A program made the position numbers and the translations under genes. 64,000 bases of DNA from Bacteroidales bacterium. GTDB taxonomy: Bacteria; Bacteroidota; Bacteroidia; Bacteroidales; UBA932. Of this stretch, positions 60,757-64,000 are shown piece by piece. The notes under the pieces are model-generated. The model worked only from the letters and a program-made list of their open reading frames with translations, made no database searches and was not told where the DNA came from. Each line of letters opens with the position of its first letter. Positions within the stretch are counted from its first letter, which is position 1. Location of the stretch: the NCBI GenBank assembly GCA_016286385.1, contig JAEESO010000004.1, positions 62,001 to 126,000 on the forward strand. Reading direction: 5' to 3'.

Positions 60757-62220
60757 ATGAAAAAGACAGTTATATTACTTTTTGCAGCGCTTTTTGGTAG
60801 TGCCGTAGCCTACGCGCAGGAGTATTCCAACGATGTAGCCGTAAGCAATGTGGATTTTGTCCTGGACGGGGAAGACCTCCTTGGTCAGATGGACCTGGAT
60901 TTCTCCTATATTGACCCTTCATCCACAGAGCAGCGTAACTTTTCCCTTGTAATTTATTCAGGGGAGAATTATGTAACCCTTCCCATAGCAAGTCTCCTTG
61001 GAAGGAGATGGTATTATCATTACGCCCGTGAGCGCAGAAGCAATGACCCCTTCGCTACCGACCAGCATATCTGGTACTGGAAAGATGCCCCCAAACCATT
61101 CCACTTCATAGCGGTAACCCCGTATCAGCCGTGGATGGAAACTGCCAAAATCCGCATTGACGCGGAGGTTGACGGCTGCTGCGGCAAGGAAGGGGAGTAC
61201 GTGAAAGGCGTCCCGGTCCTCAGTGCAAAGATGCCCTACATTGAACCGGAACCCGTTAAGCCCGTTTATCGGCCTCAGTTCATCTATGTGCTCCCGCCCG
61301 CAGAGACCACCGTCAAGCAGCGTGACATCTCCGGTGAGGCATATGTGGTGTTCGCTTCCGGCAAAACCGCCGTTGACCCCTCCTACAAGGACAACGCCGC
61401 AGAACTGGAGAAGATTCGCGCCACCATTGATTCCGTCAGGGCCGATATAGATGTCACCATCACAGATGTTGTCCTGAAGGGCTTCTCATCCCCGGATGGC
61501 AAGCTTGCCACCAATGAGAAACTCTCCAAGGCTCGTACTCAGGCCATCAAGGACTATGTGAGTAAGCTGGACACCCTCCTGGAAGACAACGTCTTCAAGG
61601 CGGAATCCGTGGCCGAAAACTGGGATGGACTGCGCTCTGCCGTGGAAGCATCGGAATTATCGGCCAAGGAAAAGCTCCTTGAGATAATTGACTCCGACAT
61701 CGCCCCGGATAAGAAAGAGGCCAAGATCAAGGCTTCTTACCCCAAGCAGTGGGCTGCAATGGTGAAGGATATCTTCCCGCTCCTCAGGCGCACCGATTAC
61801 CGCGTAAGCTACACCGTAAAGAGCTACACCACCGCAGAAGATGCAAGGCGCATCCTCCATACCGCACCCGCAAATCTGAGCATCACGGAATTCTTCCTGG
61901 CTGCCCAGGGTTATGAGATGGGAACCTATGAGTTTGACGAGGTCTTCAAGATTGCGGCAAGGATATACCCCTATGACCCCGTTGTCAATATCAATGCGGC
62001 AAACGCCGCAATGAGCCTTGGCAACCTTTCCGCCGCCGAGGCCTACATGAAGAGAGCAGGGGACAGCCCCGTAGCATGCTACACCAAAGGCGTGCTGTGC
62101 GCTCTGCAGGAAGACTGGGAAGGTGCGGTGATGTTCTTCACATCGGCCAAAGCATCTGGAGTACCGGAGGCAACCGCTGCCTGTGAAATTGCGAAAGAGC
62201 TTCTGGAATTTGGTAAATAG
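60757..62220 (+). CDS. DUF3868 / OmpA-like domain protein
   Basis: The 487-residue secreted protein has signal peptide MKKTVILLFAALFGSAVAYAQ. The N-terminal part (about 22-165) matches DUF3868 (VAVSNVDFVLDGEDLLGQMDLDFS, NFSLVIYSGENYVTLP, WYYHYARERRS). An OmpA-like domain (about 195-330) follows: AYVVFASGKTAVDPSYKDNAAELEKI, then TDVVLKGFSSPDGKLATNEKLSKARTQAIKDYV. A TPR-like tail (about 365-487) ends the protein. The OmpA domain would bind peptidoglycan. Its pairing with a DUF3575 gene, three bases upstream, and with fimbrillins is the arrangement of fimbrial assembly loci. It is the last gene of the operon. Confidence 0.85.
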   Translation: MKKTVILLFAALFGSAVAYAQEYSNDVAVSNVDFVLDGEDLLGQMDLDFSYIDPSSTEQRNFSLVIYSGENYVTLPIASLLGRRWYYHYARERRSNDPFATDQHIWYWKDAPKPFHFIAVTPYQPWMETAKIRIDAEVDGCCGKEGEYVKGVPVLSAKMPYIEPEPVKPVYRPQFIYVLPPAETTVKQRDISGEAYVVFASGKTAVDPSYKDNAAELEKIRATIDSVRADIDVTITDVVLKGFSSPDGKLATNEKLSKARTQAIKDYVSKLDTLLEDNVFKAESVAENWDGLRSAVEASELSAKEKLLEIIDSDIAPDKKEAKIKASYPKQWAAMVKDIFPLLRRTDYRVSYTVKSYTTAEDARRILHTAPANLSITEFFLAAQGYEMGTYEFDEVFKIAARIYPYDPVVNINAANAAMSLGNLSAAEAYMKRAGDSPVACYTKGVLCALQEDWEGAVMFFTSAKASGVPEATAACEIAKELLEFGK

Positions 62221-62240
62221 CGCTTTTTTACGTAAATTTA
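62209..62240 (+). promoter_or_regulatory. Predicted hypB promoter
   Basis: TTTG (62209-62212), a 20-base spacer and TAAATTTA (62233-62240), one mismatch from TAnnTTTG; 28 bases before the ATG. The -33 element overlaps the end of the OmpA-like gene. Confidence 0.5.
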
Positions 62241-62268
62241 CTCACTTTTAGAAGCTAACCGCATAATA

Positions 62269-62943
62269 ATGGATTCGGTAAAGATTATCGAAATAAAAAA
62301 AAGCGTCTTTGAGGACAACAACCTTGATGCAGATGCCCTGCGTAAGGAGTTGAAACTCAAAGGCGTTTTTTTGCTCAACCTGATGTCGTCGCCCGGCAGC
62401 GGCAAAACCACCACCCTTATTCAGACCATTAACCGCATCAAGGACAAGATCCGCGTTGCGGTAATGGAGGCCGATATAGACTCCGACGTAGATGCCGTCA
62501 AGATAAAGGAAGCTACCGGCATCCCTTCCATCCAGCTCCACACTGGGGGAATGTGTCATCTGGACGCTGAAATGACGCGCCAGGGCCTTGACAACATGCC
62601 CATGGAGGATGTGGACCTGGTTATCCTTGAGAACGTTGGGAACCTTGTGTGCCCTGCAGAGTTTGACACAGGCAGCTCCTGCAACGCCATGATTCTCTCC
62701 GTCCCGGAAGGCCATGACAAACCACTCAAGTACCCGCTCATGTTCTCCATCTGCGACGTAGTTGTGGTCAATAAGATTGATGTCCTTCCTTACTTTGACT
62801 TTGATATGGAAAAATGCCGTGAGTACGTCCACATGCGTAACCCCAAGGCACGTGTAATCCCTATATCGGCCAAAACGGGAGAGGGCGTGGATGAATTTGC
62901 CTCCTGGCTACTGGAAGCTGTGAAAAACTGGAAAAAACACTAA
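62269..62943 (+). CDS. hypB: Hydrogenase/urease-type nickel-insertion GTPase HypB
   Basis: The 224-residue SIMIBI-class GTPase has P-loop SSPGSGKTT (residues 40-48), EADIDSDVDAVKI, the metal-site region HTGGMCHLDAEM, LENVGNLVCPAEFD and NKIDVLP for guanine specificity. HypB delivers nickel to [NiFe]-hydrogenase precursors together with HypA. No other hyp, hydrogenase or urease gene is in the window, so the client protein is unknown. It lacks the N-terminal His-rich nickel-storage tail. It is 15 bases upstream of a cysteine-rich oxidoreductase gene and probably cotranscribed. Confidence 0.93.
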   Translation: MDSVKIIEIKKSVFEDNNLDADALRKELKLKGVFLLNLMSSPGSGKTTTLIQTINRIKDKIRVAVMEADIDSDVDAVKIKEATGIPSIQLHTGGMCHLDAEMTRQGLDNMPMEDVDLVILENVGNLVCPAEFDTGSSCNAMILSVPEGHDKPLKYPLMFSICDVVVVNKIDVLPYFDFDMEKCREYVHMRNPKARVIPISAKTGEGVDEFASWLLEAVKNWKKH

Positions 62944-62958
62944 AACTTATACTGCTAT

Positions 62959-64000
62959 ATGCCTGAGATGTCAAAAAAGTTTGTCCCTAAGCACTTTGGT
63001 GACAAGAATCCCAATCCCAAGCTCATTAAATTCGTCCGTCACGTCACAGACCGCATTCCCGGCAAGATCAAGATGACAACGGAAGCCCCGGAGTACTGGG
63101 GCCTAGCCTGCATCTTCGAGGATGAGATGGATGCCGTAACCCGTGAAGCCTCCCTGGACCTTCTCCTTGCCATGCTTCCCGGCAGCACCTTCAAGGTGAG
63201 GAAGCACTGGAGCTATGCCCAGCTCCATGAGCTTAACGCTAAAAAGCACTTCACCCCGGACGACAAATCCCTGGATGAGCTCCTGGATAAACTTGCCGTC
63301 TTCGGCATGCTGGAGTACGACTACGGAGACCATTACACAAACGGCCAGGGCCCGGATCCCGGCACCACTTTTAACCGTGAAGACCGCATCTACTGGGTTC
63401 CCATGTTTGTTCCCGGCAGCGCAGAGTACACCAACATGAGCGTTACCCTCATGGACAAGCACCCTGAGCTTGCCATGTTCTTCGAGCGCATGACCTTCCT
63501 CCCTCTGGAGAAGGTGACTCCGTTCGTCCCCATGGGCGGCAGCGGTATCGGCATGCATGTCATACCCGTAGAGAAGGCCATTTCCATGGAGAACCAGTCA
63601 ATAGACATTGAGCACATCTCATACTGGCTTAAGAAATATGAGGGGCACCTTGGCGTGGGCATCTGCTCCTGCCGTTACGGCCGTAAGAAGCTGGACGAAG
63701 GCTGCGCAGATGACTACCGTGACTGGTGTATCGGCGTAGGAGACATGGCCGATTACCTCCGTGAAACAGGCCGCGGCCATGATATCACTTATGATGAGGC
63801 CATGGCTATCCTCAAGAAAGCAGAGGACCACGGTTTTGTGCACCAGGTGACAAACATTGACGGCGAAGGAAAGATCTTTGCTATCTGTAACTGCAACGTC
63901 AAGATCTGCAATGCCCTGCGTACATCCCAGCTGTTCAATACGCCCAACATGAGCCGTAGCGCCTATGTGGCTGAGGTTGAGCCTGAAAAGTGCGTCGCCT
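62959..64000 (+). CDS. Cysteine-rich Fe-S protein, probable oxidoreductase, 3' truncated by window edge
   Basis: An open frame of 347 residues starts at ATG 62959 (MPEMSKKFVPKHFGDKNPNP) and runs off the window. Cys-rich stretches include GICSCRYG with later GCADDYRDWCIGVGDMADY (about 235-265) and FAICNCNVKICNALR (about 307-321). The final residues VEPEKCVA look like the opening of a 4Fe-4S ferredoxin motif. This layout is known from large Fe-S/FAD pyridine-nucleotide oxidoreductases of anaerobes, in which an N-terminal winged-helix-like part precedes ferredoxin and flavin domains. The flavin part would lie beyond the edge and is not seen. Electron transfer is likely; the reaction is unknown. 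Confidence 0.7.
   Translation, partial: MPEMSKKFVPKHFGDKNPNPKLIKFVRHVTDRIPGKIKMTTEAPEYWGLACIFEDEMDAVTREASLDLLLAMLPGSTFKVRKHWSYAQLHELNAKKHFTPDDKSLDELLDKLAVFGMLEYDYGDHYTNGQGPDPGTTFNREDRIYWVPMFVPGSAEYTNMSVTLMDKHPELAMFFERMTFLPLEKVTPFVPMGGSGIGMHVIPVEKAISMENQSIDIEHISYWLKKYEGHLGVGICSCRYGRKKLDEGCADDYRDWCIGVGDMADYLRETGRGHDITYDEAMAILKKAEDHGFVHQVTNIDGEGKIFAICNCNVKICNALRTSQLFNTPNMSRSAYVAEVEPEKCVA

Overview
The window is 64 kb of dense coding sequence, most likely from a member of the Bacteroidales (Bacteroidota), probably an uncultured gut or rumen lineage. The evidence is a SusC/SusD pair, many lipoproteins with Bacteroidota-type lipoboxes, fimbrillin-like proteins, DUF4831, DUF3575 and DUF3868 families, and promoters of the Bacteroidota TTTG-N19/20-TAnnTTTG type. 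Genes rarely show a strong Shine-Dalgarno sequence. I cannot name the genus from sequence alone.

Layout. (1) 2-12405: a polysaccharide utilisation locus on the + strand. It holds a truncated SusC, a SusD, a repeat-containing surface lipoprotein, a GH3 glycosidase and four CE1-type esterases, three of them with an N-terminal CBM48-like domain. Tight spacing suggests one operon, and the gene set fits esterified xylan, possibly feruloylated arabinoxylan. (2) 12459-16549: trkA, an outer membrane barrel protein, an M48 lipoprotein protease and a GT2 glycosyltransferase. (3) 16542-24972, - strand: tldE, tldD, a zeta-toxin-like P-loop kinase, then a separate operon of lipid A-type acyltransferase, DUF4831, pepD and a POT peptide transporter, which together import and cleave peptides. 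(4) 25114-26226: rpsF-rpsR-rplI with a bidirectional terminator. (5) 26300-30861, - strand: FadD-like ligase, PlsC-like acyltransferase, parE and a small ferredoxin. (6) 30954-43537: DUF1573 lipoprotein, M16 protease, nifJ, fabD, tRNA-Arg(CCG), an M48-TerB fusion, a BamA-like barrel and a lipoprotein hydrolase. (7) 43583-52111: a complete glycerol / glycerol-3-phosphate island (glpK-glpF facing glpA-glpB-glpC-glpQ-glpT). (8) 52453-62220: a second glycan locus without SusC/SusD. It has a large multimodular SusG-like GH13 amylase, three fimbrillin-like lipoproteins (two carrying SusE/F-type starch-binding modules), a DUF3575 barrel and a DUF3868/OmpA protein. (9) 62269-64000: hypB and the start of a cysteine-rich oxidoreductase.

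The most interesting part is region 8. Its gene order resembles the accessory genes of Mfa/FimA-type (type V) fimbrial loci, but the fimbrillin-like proteins are fused to starch-binding modules and sit directly downstream of an amylase. It may be a starch-binding fimbria or surface scaffold that takes the place of SusC/D/E/F. A second window-wide signal is the strong over-representation of the 7-mer ATCGGCC (and its complement), seen by eye roughly ninety times, where a random sequence would have about eight. Several predicted promoters also lie so close to start codons that the transcripts would be leaderless or nearly so.
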